From positions 4,030,001-4,094,000 of the forward strand of contig OZ038385.1 in assembly GCA_964036045.1 (NCBI GenBank): a stretch of DNA of 64,000 nucleotides, in the 5' to 3' direction. The notes below the pieces were generated by a model, which was not told the origin of the DNA, made no database searches, and saw nothing but the letters and a program-made list of their open reading frames with translations. The stretch is from Eutreptiella sp. 'Long Island Sound 2002' (Eukaryota; Euglenozoa; Euglenophyceae; Eutreptiales; Eutreptiaceae). The translations under genes and the position numbers were made by a program. How positions within the stretch are numbered: position 1 is the first letter of the stretch; the number at the start of each line of letters is the position of its first letter. Below, piece after piece: positions 45,898-55,425 of this stretch.

Positions 45898-46516
45898 TGT
45901 AATAACAGAGGGTGACTACCTACTGTTATCCTTCGTTTCTACCCATTTCCATTCCACTGCAAGAACTCGCGAAAATGAAGTCCAAAACGCAAAAAGCCAT
46001 AAACTGATCTCCTTTAATTAAAACATCATCCACGGTGGTTGATTCCTTTGTACTCCTGCTTTCTCTGAGGGTTGATTTCTTTCGACGGCGACTCCTCTCT
46101 GGCTGGTGCTTCCCGTGCGGCGACGGCTTCTCTTTTGGTTGTGATTCCCTGCGACGACAGTTCCTCATTCATTCCCTTCACTGCCATGACGAACACGAAC
46201 ATAAAGACTCTCACCGGGTTTCTGGTTTCGGCCCACTCCAGTCTGTTGGACTCATCGGCAGGGCTCTGGATCTGGAGCTGCCCTGGACCGTCTGCAGAGT
46301 AAACAACATAAGACATAATATTCACAAATGCGAAACTCCAAACATTTTATAATAAAATGAATACATACCAGAATAAAATAATCATTCCTTTGCAGCGCAA
46401 TTCCCAGCACTGCTCCCTGGACCCTTCCGTGCGCAGCAGCACACGCGCGCGCAACACACAGACAAACAGGTCCTGAAATGGACAATCAAAGTCCTGAAAT
46501 GGACCATCCCATTACA
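45898..46516 (-). repeat. 5' LTR of the 2.4-kb element
   Basis: 619 bp, adjacent to the primer-binding-like TGGTAGC at 45897-45891. Confidence 0.92.
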
Positions 46517-47203
46517 GCAACTATCATAGCCGCCGAAGCGTGGTAGGCCGTGGATGAAATCCAAGTAGAGAAGAGAGTTAGCACAATAGGGTATGGGTAA
46601 GCTGGAGATCAGGCCCCTATCCCTACTGTCGCTCTGCTTGCTGGCATGACATCCACAAGCATCCACAATGATCTGCATACGCGACCTCAGTTCAGTCAGG
46701 GTTAGACTAGAGTAGAAACCCTCACGGAAGAAGTCCACTGAGCGATTAGCACCAGTGTGACCAGAACTGAGATGGGACCACTGTAGGCACCCATCCAGTC
46801 ATGCCTCAGGCACCACAATTCGGTCCTCGTAGAAGAGGTACTGATTGTTTTTATACCACTGGTGCCCGTCAATGACACGGGGTTGGAGACCAGTGCTGAG
46901 GGTTCGGAGAATTTCTTTATACTCTGACTGATAGTCGGTTAGACTCCAACCCCCCAGGATTCCAGCAGTGCGCATGGACGGGTCAAGCTGGACATCCATA
47001 CGCTTGAAAGCCTCTCTGGCGAGCGCCTCAGAGCTCTCACCTATAAGCGCATCGAAGTTGTTGCGCGATATATAGTCAGACAGTTCGTTCTTTATTCCGG
47101 GGATATGATGAACTGTCAGCCTGAACTGGCTCAGGTAAGTGCACCACCGCTTTAGCTTTGCTTTCTCTGGTGGTGGGCCCTTCTGAAAAGACTTCACAGA
47201 CAA
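46517..47203 (-). pseudogene. pol: G2 copy 2: RNase H end and integrase N-terminal half
   Basis: It reads KRWCTYLSQF, HHIPGIKNELSDYISR, then the integrase zinc-finger region and YLDFIHGLPRFGGYDS, where the insertion cuts. A TGA at 46801-46799 replaces the CGA codon of copy 1, a CpG-type transition, so this copy was inactivated independently of copy 1. The element starts at about 47198; sequence beyond is unrelated to the left flank of copy 1. Confidence 0.87.
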
Positions 47204-48318
47204 AGAAAAAGAGAACTACTCGACTCCGTAGTAAGGTATGACTTGCTATAGAATATCCCCAAAATGCTTATATTTCAACTACTCAATGGTTAGCAAAACC
47301 TACAAAACAAAGATTGGAAAATGGGCTCATAAAAATATGTAATTTTTGGGAAGGGTGCACACGAGCAAAAATTTATCTAAAACAATTTATGTGATTGTTT
47401 GCATAAAAATATTTCAATTCAAAATACTCCTAGGGTCATACCCGCAAACACAACAAACAAAACTACGAGCAAGTAAAGGCGAAGCAAGGAACATACAAAG
47501 GAAATCACCACGTGTACGTCCGAGTCATTGTTGACGATGTGGGGCCACCGTGCCGTTGCCAAGGCCCCACCATTTCTGTTTCTCCACAGCGGCGGGTCGT
47601 GGTGGCCAAGGCATTCAAGATCCTTACGGCTCTACCCCCATGGACGGAACCGGGCTCACCACGGCTCCATGCTAAACAAAGCATGGGAGACGTGTGACAC
47701 CAAACCCAATATCATGCTTGCATTACCTTTATCCTTGCCCGTAACTAAACAATAATAAACCATGCAATGGACATCACTACGTGTAACAACCCAAATCCAA
47801 ACAACCGTAAACAAACAGCACATGCTTGAATGGAATGAATGCATAACAATGCAATGAGTGTAATGAAAGTATGTGAATGCAACACATGGAAAGCGACAAA
47901 GCAAAATACTGGTGCACCATCATGAATTTACGATTCCCACCTCGAAAGCGAACTAATCAATTGAAGAGGATAAATGTTCAATCAGAATCAAACCTAATGA
48001 ATCCTTACATTCGCATGTTCGGGCGACGGCACCGCTGGCTGCAACACAGCCTAAACTAACCAATCACGATCTTTGAACAGCAGCAATATGATTACGTGAC
48101 AGAATTGAATTGATTGAAAGAATTGAAAGACGCACCATCCGCACTGATCGCGGCTCGAAGACGACGCGATCTGCCTGGCACTGTACTGTCCTCTGTCTGG
48201 CACTGTACTGTCTAAATCTGCAACTCAATCAGCGGAACTGTAGCGACCTTGATAGAAATCTATTTTTTTCAACTCCCCCCCAGACTCTACACTGAAAGTG
48301 GGGATGTCTACAGGGGCG
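47199..48318. other. Unassigned sequence right of G2 copy 2
   Basis: I see no gene, tRNA or repeat that I can support here. The left part is A-rich on the plus strand. Confidence 0.4.
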
Positions 48319-48876
48319 CTACACCACAGAATTCGACAGACTACCCTGACCAGACATAACAGACTGTACAGACAGCTGACTGAGGACTGACATATCATCA
48401 CGCTCTGCCTTCATATCAGCGCACATCTTGTCAAAGAATGAGGCGGAGACGGGCCGGCACTTGCAGTCAACCTGCCATGTGATGGGAGCGTACAGAGAGC
48501 AAACTGTGTTACTTTTGGATGCGCCAGTGGTGAATCCTGAGTAGAGGGCCATGTCTGAGCCCTGTCCGTGAGTGGCATCAACCATCCTTCCGCGGACAAG
48601 GTTGGAAACATGGGCCTGCACACCAATTCTTTCGTAGGTTGTATTCCCAACCGCTGCCCAGTTGCAGAACACGCTACCTGCAAAGAAGTCTGATACCACT
48701 AGCTGGCGGCTCGGAAACCAACTTGCTCCAATACCCTGCGAAACATGTTTTTTTTTTTGTGAAGCGAGAACACATGTGCAACCTGTACCATTGTTCATGT
48801 GTTCACTGGGGCTGCATCTTGTCCTTCTAGGTCTGCACTGAAAATAAACTGACGTCAGGCACCAGGCAACAGACAA
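48319..48876 (-). CDS. Hypothetical coding-like frame, unknown
   Basis: 185 codons are open on the minus strand. The part from about residue 50 on has ordinary protein-like composition (SDFFAGSVFCNWAAVG, RMVDATHGQGSDMALYSG, CSLYAPITWQVDCKCRP) and ends in a Ser/Val/Gln-rich tail. The first 50 residues overlap a K run and look less convincing, so an exon starting near 48720 is as likely as a Met start at 48876. No domain is recognised. Together with 49095-49490 on the same strand, it may be part of one decayed multi-exon gene. Confidence 0.3.
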   Translation of the reverse strand: MSVAWCLTSVYFQCRPRRTRCSPSEHMNNGTGCTCVLASQKKKHVSQGIGASWFPSRQLVVSDFFAGSVFCNWAAVGNTTYERIGVQAHVSNLVRGRMVDATHGQGSDMALYSGFTTGASKSNTVCSLYAPITWQVDCKCRPVSASFFDKMCADMKAERDDMSVLSQLSVQSVMSGQGSLSNSVV

Positions 48877-49029
48877 CAGACGTCAGGCAACAGGCAGACG
48901 TCAGGCAACAGGCAAACGTCAGGCAACAGGCAACAGACAACAGACGTCAGACAACAGGCAGACGTCAGGCAACAGACAACAGACGTCAGACAACAGGCAG
49001 ACGTCAGGCAACAGACAACAGACGTCAGT
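48843..49029 (+). repeat. Minisatellite of CAGRCAACAG/ACGTC words
   Basis: Tandem words CAGGCAACAG, CAGACAACAG and ACGTC alternate irregularly; the last part repeats in 39-bp units. Confidence 0.85.
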
Positions 49030-49094
49030 TCTGCCAGTTGTACGCCGTGGTGCCACAGCCCAGTCCAGCCTCCAACCCCGGGGGAAAGCCAGTG

Positions 49095-49490
49095 TCATCG
49101 CCTCGCCCTGGGGCGCCCTCGTGGGCTGCGGGCGTACAGACACCTTCCAGCCAGGTCGGGGGTCTGGACACTGGTGGCACACCAGGGGGGTGTCGCCGGG
49201 GCTGTTACCGCAGTGGTGAACTTGGAGTCAGTTGAGTCATAGGACATGCACTGATAACCCATCTGCTCTGAGGAAACTGTAGTACCGGGTCCGCTTCCAG
49301 TTTAGTCATACTGGTCCGCTGAATAGTGCTCAGTTCCAAGGTGCCAGCTGACGTTGACTGGACACAGCTTGCGCAGCACAATATCGCGTACGGACAGTGA
49401 CATGACTACAATGTTGTATGTCAGAGGATCAGGAAAAATCAAACCGAACCAGTCTGCAATTGTAATGCTGTGCTGAGCAGCAAAAACTCT
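49095..49490 (-). pseudogene. Coding-like segment with one internal stop, unknown
   Basis: Reading down from 49490, one frame gives about 62 residues (ITIADWFGLIFPDPL, VVMSLSVRDIVLRKL, WHLGTEHYSADQYD), meets TAA at 49304-49302, then stays open for another 69 codons in the same frame to TGA at 49097-49095. The composition is protein-like, but I recognise no family. It could be an exon whose end coincides with the stop, or a decayed gene. Confidence 0.3.
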
Positions 49491-50099
49491 TCACAGGCAT
49501 GACCTGGCCCCTCAGTCCCACTACACCTGCCTCACAAACATGTTGTCATGCATTCTTGACCACAAAGACCTGCCCAGGAAATTGACAGTCAGACGAGGGG
49601 CCCTGTGCTGAGACAAGGCCGTGCTTGCGCAAAGAGGGGGACAGGTAGGTAGGTAGGTAGGTGCACTCGGTCGTGGAGAGGCGCCCCATGGTTCCCCCTG
49701 GCGTCGCCCCTGTGACGAACAGGAAGAGGCTCCGCGCGTGAAGAGGGGAGGCGGCTTACATCCCGCTAGACCTGACTTTTGGCCCCCAACAAAGCGACCC
49801 CGGGCTACACCGGAAGGGCTGATCGCCGCCAGCGTGACGTGCTTGTCTCGCCGGGAGGGTGGGCCCCCGTGCTTGCGCACGTCCCCTCCTTTGGGCGGAC
49901 CCCTAGGGGTTCACCGGACTTCCTGGCGTATCCCGTTCCCAAGGCATGCATGCATGTTCTTGGTACTAGGGTTCCGAGGCGCTTGGGTGTCGCACGCTCC
50001 GCCTCGAGTCCCAAAGCAGCGCTGGCCTTAGGATGCAGCCTTACCCCCGGGCTCCGGATCTCGTTTGGCCGGGTCACCTGCATGGCGCGGGCTGCCTCA
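49491..50099. other. Unassigned sequence with an (AGGT)5 microsatellite
   Basis: The microsatellite is at 49643-49662. The rest is GC-rich, and I see no gene in it. GCATGCATGCATG lies near 49943. Confidence 0.4.
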
Positions 50100-50757
50100 G
50101 TGCCTGGGCTATGGGCACTGGGTTTCCTACTGTTGGCTTGCGTTGGTGGTTGGGTCCGGGTTGCGGTTGGTCGTGGGTTTTGTTTTCTCCTGCCCGTCGT
50201 GGCTGGGGTCTTGGGTGGGTGTGTTTGGGCTCGGTTTGTGGTGTTGTCCCTCTTTTGCCGGCTGTTTGTGGTCTTCGTGGTTGGGCTTTGGTGTCGGCCT
50301 GCTTTCGGGACGTGTGTGGTTTCGTGCGCGTTTCCCTTGCCCCCCGCCGCGGTGTGGGCGTGCGTGCTGGGCCCGGGTCTCGGCTGTGCCCCGCCCTTCT
50401 TGGCTGGGTTGTCGGGGTGTGTTTTTTTTTTCTTTTGTTTTTTTTTTTTTTTCCGGTTGCTTGGTGTCCCCGTCCCGGGCCTTCTGGTCTCTGCCCCCGT
50501 CTCCTTTCTTTTTGGCTGGGCTGCTGGCTTTTTTTTTTTTTTTTTTTTTTTTTTTTCTGCTTGTTTCGGTGCCCTTTCCCGCTGGGCCGCTGTTCCTGGC
50601 TTGGTGTTGCCGGTTCTTGCTGGATGGTCCCCCTGTGCCTGTTTGGGGGTCCTGTCTTCGGTGCCTTCTGGGGGGGGGTTTGGCCTCCTTTTGTGTTTTT
50701 GGCGGGCGGTTTGGTGGCTTTTGGCTCTTTTCGCGCGGCCCCCCTTTCCCCGCCCCC

Positions 50758-50770
50758 TTTTTTTTTTTTT

Positions 50771-50801
<31 letters not shown>

Positions 50802-50819
50802 GGCGGGGGGGGGGGGGGG
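50758..50819 (+). repeat. T23-G23-C-G15 homopolymer block
   Basis: T run 50758-50780, directly followed by G run 50781-50803, one C, and G run 50805-50819. The G side could form G-quadruplexes. Exact run lengths may be affected by sequencing. Confidence 0.9.
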
Positions 50820-50874
50820 CGGCCTCGCTGTTTCTCCCTTTGCCTTCCCTCGGCTGGCGCTTGCTCTGTGGCTG

Positions 50875-52830
50875 GTGTGTGGTGTGGTTGGTCCCTCGCC
50901 ACTCCTGGCGGAGGTTCCTGTGTGCTACTCCCCGCCACTCCTGGCTGGGTTTCGCTGCCGCTGGTGGTGGGCGGTCCCCGCCACTCCTGGCTGGGGTCCG
51001 TTGGCGGCGGTGGTGTGTGGTGTGTGGTGTGTGGCGGTGGTTTGTTGGTGGGGTTGTGGCTGGTGTGTGGTGTGGTTGGTCCCTCGCCACTCCTGGCGGA
51101 GGTTCCTGTGTGCTACTCCCCGCCACTCCTGGCTGGGTTTCGCTGCCGGTGGTGGTGTGTGGTGTGTGGTGTGTGGTGTGTGGCGGTGGTGTGTCGTTGG
51201 GGTTGTGGTTGGTGTGTGTTGTGGTTGGTCCCTCGCCACTCCTGGCGGAGGTCCCTCTGTGCTACTCCCCGCCACTCCTGGCTGGGTTTCGCTGGCGGCG
51301 GTGGTGTGTGGTGTGTGGTGTGTGGTGTGTGGCGGTGGTGTGTTGTTGGGGTTGTGGTTGGTGTGTGGTGTGGTTGGTCCCTCGCCACTCCTGGCGGAGG
51401 TCCCTGTGTGCTACTCCCCGCCACTCCTGGCTGGGTTTCGCTGCCGGTGGCGGTGGGCATTCCCCGCCACTCCTGGCTGGGGTCCGCTGGCGGTGGTGGT
51501 GTGTGGTGTGTGGTGTGTGGTGTGTGGCGGTGGTGTGTTGTTGGGGTTGTGGTTGTTGTGTGGTGTGGTTGGTCCCTCGCCACTCCTGGCGGAGGTCCCT
51601 GTGTGCTACTCCCCGCCACTCCTGGCTGGGTTTCGCTGCCGCTGGTGGTGGGCGGTCCCCGCCACTCCTGGCCGGGGTCCGTTGGCGGTGGTGGTGTGTG
51701 GTGTGTGGTGTGTGGCGGTGGTTTGTTGGTGGGGTTGTGGCTGGTGTGTGGTGTGGTTGGTCCCTCGCCACTCCTGGCGGAGGTTCCTCTGTGCTACTCC
51801 CCGCCACTCCTGGCTGGGTTTCGCTGGCGGCGGTGGTGTGTGGTGTGTGGTGTGTAGTGTGTGGCGGTGGTGTGTCGTTGGGGTTGTGGTTGGTGTGTGG
51901 TGTGGTTGGTCCCTCGCCACTCCTGGCGGAGGTCCCTGTGTGCTACTCCCCGCCACTCCTGGCTGGGTTTCGCTGGCGGCGGTGGTGTGTGGTGTGTGGT
52001 GTGTGGTGTGTGGCGGTGGTGTGTTGTTGGGGTTGTGGTTGGTGTGTGGTGTGGTTGGTCCCTCGCCACTCCTGGCGGAGGTCCCTGTGTGCTACTCCCC
52101 GCCACTCCTGGCTGGGTTTCGCTGCCGGTGGCGGTGGGCGTTCCCCGCCACTCCTGGCTGGGGTCCGCTGGCGGCGGTGGTGTGTGGTGTGTGGTGTGTG
52201 GTGTGTGGCGGTGGTGTGTTGTTGGGGATGTGGTTGGTGTGTGGTGTGGTTGGTCCCTCGCCACTCCTGGCGGAGGTCCCTGTGTGCTACTCCCCGCCAC
52301 TCCTGGCTGGGTTTCGCTGCCGCTGGTGGTGGGCGGTCCCCGCCACTCCTGGCTGGGGTCCGTTGGCGGCGGTGGTGTGTGGTGTGTGGTGTGTGGTGTG
52401 TGGTGGTGGTGTGTTGTTGGGCTTGTGGTTGGTGTGTGGCAGTGGTGTGTTGTTGGGGTTGTGGTTGGTGTGTGGTGTGGTTGGTCCCTCGCCACTCCTG
52501 GCGGAGGTCCCTGTGTGCTACTCCCCGCCACTCCTGGCTGGGTTTCGCTGCCGCTGGTGGTGGGCGGTCCCCGCCACTCCTGGCTGGGGTCCGTTGGCGG
52601 CGGTGGTGTGTGGTGTGTGGTGTGTGGTGTGTTGTTCGGCTTGTGGTTGGTGTGTGGCGGTGGTGTGTTGTTGGGGTTGTGGCTGGTGTGTGGTGTGGTT
52701 GGTCCCTCGCCACTCCTGGCGGAGGTCCCTGTGTGCTACTCCCCGCCACTCCTGGCTGGGTTTCGCTGCCGCTGGTGGTGGGCGGTCCCCGCCACTCCTG
52801 GCCGGGGTCCGCTGGCGGCGGTGGTGTGCG
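50875..52830 (+). repeat. Large GT-rich minisatellite, 11 units of about 149 or 189-230 bp
   Basis: The landmark GGTCCCTCGCCACTCCTGG starts near 50890, 51079, 51228, 51377, 51571, 51759, 51908, 52058, 52252, 52482 and 52701. Spacings are about 149 or 188-194 bp, later 219-230 bp. The longer units contain an extra 40-45 bp block with a third CCCCGCCACTCCTGGC copy. GTGTGTGGT runs vary in length. Confidence 0.93.
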
Positions 52831-52836
52831 TGCTTT

Positions 52837-52990
52837 GCTTGGCCGGGTCGGACGGGCCGGCCTCCCGGGCGCGTTCTGGTGCGCCTCACCTTTTCCTTTG
52901 GCCGCTTTGTCTTTCTGCTTTGCTTGGCCCCCTCCGGGCTGGGGTTGCCCCTCTCTCTTTTGCTGCCGTTGCCGTTCCTCGTTGGCTGGG
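52837..52990 (+). repeat. 155-bp direct repeat, copy 1
   Basis: From GGCCGGGTCGGACGGGCC to GCCGTTCCTCGTTGG; near-identical to about 53631-53775. Confidence 0.88.
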
Positions 52991-53630
52991 GTTTGTGGTG
53001 TGTGGGTTGGCTGTTGCCTGGCACCTGTTCGTGTGCCGTGGTTCGTTGCGTGTTGTGCGCGCTCTCCGGGTTTGTGGCACCCGGCGGCCGTCGCTGCTTG
53101 GCACCTGTCCGTGTGCCTTGGTTGTGGCCGGCGGCGTGCCTCTCTGGCGTGCCTCGTGGCCCCGCGTGGTGCGCCGCGCCTCGTCCGGTCCGGTCGCTCT
53201 CGGTGCTCCGGTCGGCTTTCCCGACGCCGTGGTGCCTTTCCCCACCCCGGGAGCTTGCGCCCCCGGCTTTACTGGGCGGCTGCGCGGGGCACGCGGAGGC
53301 GGGCCGAGAACCGGGCTCATTGTGCCTGCCGCTGGCCCCCGCCGAGGCAGGGGCGCTGGGCTCCTTCCGCGTCGTACCTGTTCGGGGCCCCGCGATGGGG
53401 TTGTCCCTGGCGGGTCCCTCCGGCGTCGGTCTTGGGCTGCGTGCGCTGCGGTGGTTGGCGTGTGTGGACCCGGTCACTGACGCGTCCGGTTTCCCGTACC
53501 GTCCGTCTTTCGACGGGGGACTCGGCCGGTGCACCGGGGCTGTTTTGTGTGGACGCCGACACCTCCCCTTGCGGGTCGGAGGACGCCACGCCCGGGTCCC
53601 GTGCGTGCTTGCGTGTGCTTGCTCTTCTTG

Positions 53631-53775
53631 GCCGGGTCGGGCGGGCCGGCCTCCCGGGCGCGCTGTGGTGCGCCTCACCTTTTCCTTTGGCCGCTTTGTC
53701 TTTCTGCTTTGCTTGGCCCCCTCCGGGCTGGGGTTGCCCCTCTCTCTTTCGCTGCTGTTGCCGTTCCTCGTTGGT
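53631..53775 (+). repeat. 155-bp direct repeat, copy 2
   Basis: Differs from copy 1 by a few substitutions; the copies are about 790 bp apart. Confidence 0.88.
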
Positions 53776-55425
53776 TGTTTTTCTCGGCCTTCCGCTGCTT
53801 GGCTCGCGCCTTGTTTGTGTCCTCCGCTTGGCCGTTGGCTGCTCTTTGGTGGTTGCTCCCCCGCCCCCCCCCCACTTTGTGTCTCGGGTTTGTGTCGCTC
53901 CTGCTTGTGGCCTTGGTGTTTTTTTTTTTTTTTTTTTTTTTTTTTTCCTTCGTGCGCCCCCGTTGTCTCCGGCTTTCTCTGGTTTCCGGCCCCGGGTGCC
54001 CTGGGCCTCGGCGCTTGCGTTGTTTGTTTTGTTGGCCTTCCTCTTCTCGGCTCTCCGTGCGCTTGTCCCTCTTTCGTGCCACCCCTGGCTGTTGGCTGCT
54101 CCCGCGTGGTTGCTGCCCCCCCCCCCCCCTTTGTGTCCCGCGGTTTTCGTTCCTGCCGCTCGGTGCTGTGTGCCGTGTTGTGCTGTGCGTCCCCCGGTGC
54201 GGTGCTGCGCCGCGCTGCTGTGCGTTGTGTCGCCCGGTGTTGTGCTGTCGTGTGCTGTGTTGCGCTCGTTTGGTGCCGCTGCTTGTTGCGCCGTGCCCTC
54301 TGGCGCTGCCCGTCGCTCTGGGGCCCTGTGCTTTGCGGCGCTGTGTTTTGCGGTGTTCCCCCGGCGCTGTGTGTTCTGTGCTGTGTGTGTTTTGTCGTGG
54401 CGCGGTGGTGCGTGCTGTTGTTCGCCGCTCTTTCTTGTGCTGTGTGTGTCTCGGGGTGCTGTGCTGTGCGTTCCCTGTGCTCTCCGTTCTGTGCGGTGCT
54501 GTGCTGGTGCTCTCGCGTTGTGCTGTTCGTGTGGTGCGTGCTGCTGCTGGCGCCTGGTGCTGTGGTGCGCTGCTGTGTGTTGTGCTGTTTCCCGTGGTGT
54601 GCCGTGGTGCGCTGCTGGGTCTGGTGGCCCGTGGTTGTCTGCTCGTGGCGTGTTTCGGTGTCGGTGTCTCTGTCTGGCCGCGTGGTCTGCCTCCCTGTGG
54701 TTGGTGTGGTTTGCTGTGGTGCCCTGCTTTCCTGTGTCGTGTTCTGTGGTGCTGTGCTGTCGCGTGGTGCTGTGCTGTTGTGCTCTGCTGTCGTGTTGCG
54801 GTGCTGTCGGGGCTTGCTTTGCCCTCCTGTGGGCTGTCGTGCTGTGCTGTGTTGTGCTGTTGGTTGGCTGTGCTGTTTTTGGCCCGGTGGTGTCTGCGTG
54901 CTGTGGTGCTCTTTTCCTCGCGCTGTGTGTTCCCTGTCTTCTCCGCTCTGTGCGCTGCGGTGCCTTGTTGTGCTGGCTGTGGTGCCCTGCTTCCCTGTGT
55001 CGTGTGCTGTGGCGCTGTGCTGTCGTGTGGTGCTGTGCTGTCGTGCTCTGCTGTCGTTTTGCGGTGCTGTTTGTGTTTGCTTTGCCCTCCTGCGGCCTGT
55101 CGTGCGGCGCCTGTGTCGTCTGCGCTGTTGTTGGTGCCTCGTGCTGTGGCGTGTCCCTGTGCGTTGTGGTGTCTCCCTGGGCGTTCTGCGGTGTGGTGGT
55201 GCTGCTCTGGTGTGTCGTGGTGTCTTGCTGTGCTGTGCGTTGTCCTGTGGTGTCCTGCGCTCTGTGCCGTGTCCTGCGGTGCCGTGCTGTCCTGCGGTGC
55301 TGTGCTGGTTGGCTGTGCTGTGCGGTTGTCTGCGCTGCTGGTGTTTGTTTTGTCCTCTTTTCTTTTGCTAAAAACCCCTGCCGTTTTTCCGTGCCTTTGA
55401 AAACTCTTTTTTTTTTTTTTTGAAA

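Larger units (their letters stand above)
44151..46516 (-). mobile_element. Non-autonomous LTR retrotransposon, 2366 bp, nested in G2 copy 2
   Basis: Two 619-bp LTRs (44151-44769 and 45898-46516) have TGTAAT...ATTACA ends. Directly inside the right LTR, read on the minus strand, lies TGGTAGCTTTGAAGG (primer-binding-like). Directly before the left LTR on that strand is TTAGGGAGGGCG (purine tract). Both set minus orientation, the same as its host element. Flanks are GCAAA (44146-44150) and GCAAC (46517-46521); the uninserted copy 1 has GCAAC, so the duplication carries one substitution. The LTRs differ at a few percent of sites by eye. No pol is present. Confidence 0.92.
25672..47198 (-). mobile_element. 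G2 element copy 2, inverted, split by two LTR elements
   Basis: The copy is made of 25672-27940, 41739-44150 and 46517-47198, which together match copy 1 (10153-12716 plus 14587-17388) on the opposite strand. Removing 27941-41738 and 44151-46521 restores continuity with copy 1, which acts as the empty site for both. The two copies form a widely spaced inverted repeat around an 8.3-kb spacer. Copies differ by scattered substitutions and small indels. Confidence 0.85.
50100..55425 (+). other. 5.3-kb region almost devoid of A on the plus strand
   Basis: Most 60-base rows carry zero to three A while T, G and C are common. Because every stop codon contains A, plus-strand frames stay open for up to about 1,800 codons in two overlapping phases, and the minus strand is open too. 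The translations are repetitive (CVVCGVWC, LLCCAVLC types). I therefore do not annotate genes. The region includes runs of T (50529-50556, 50758-50780, 53919-53946), a 14-C run (54116-54129), a minisatellite (50875-52830) and an imperfect 155-bp direct repeat. It ends with a T run at about 55407-55421, followed by A/T-rich DNA. Confidence 0.85.

Noticed and set aside
48843-49029. CRISPR-like array
   Set aside because: Eukaryotic context, repeat words without unique spacers of constant length, no cas genes.
50033-55423. Overlapping open frames of about 1,796 and 1,768 codons on the plus strand, plus long minus-strand frames
   Set aside because: All follow from the near-absence of A on one strand; the translations are low-complexity and repeat-driven, and several frames are open at once.
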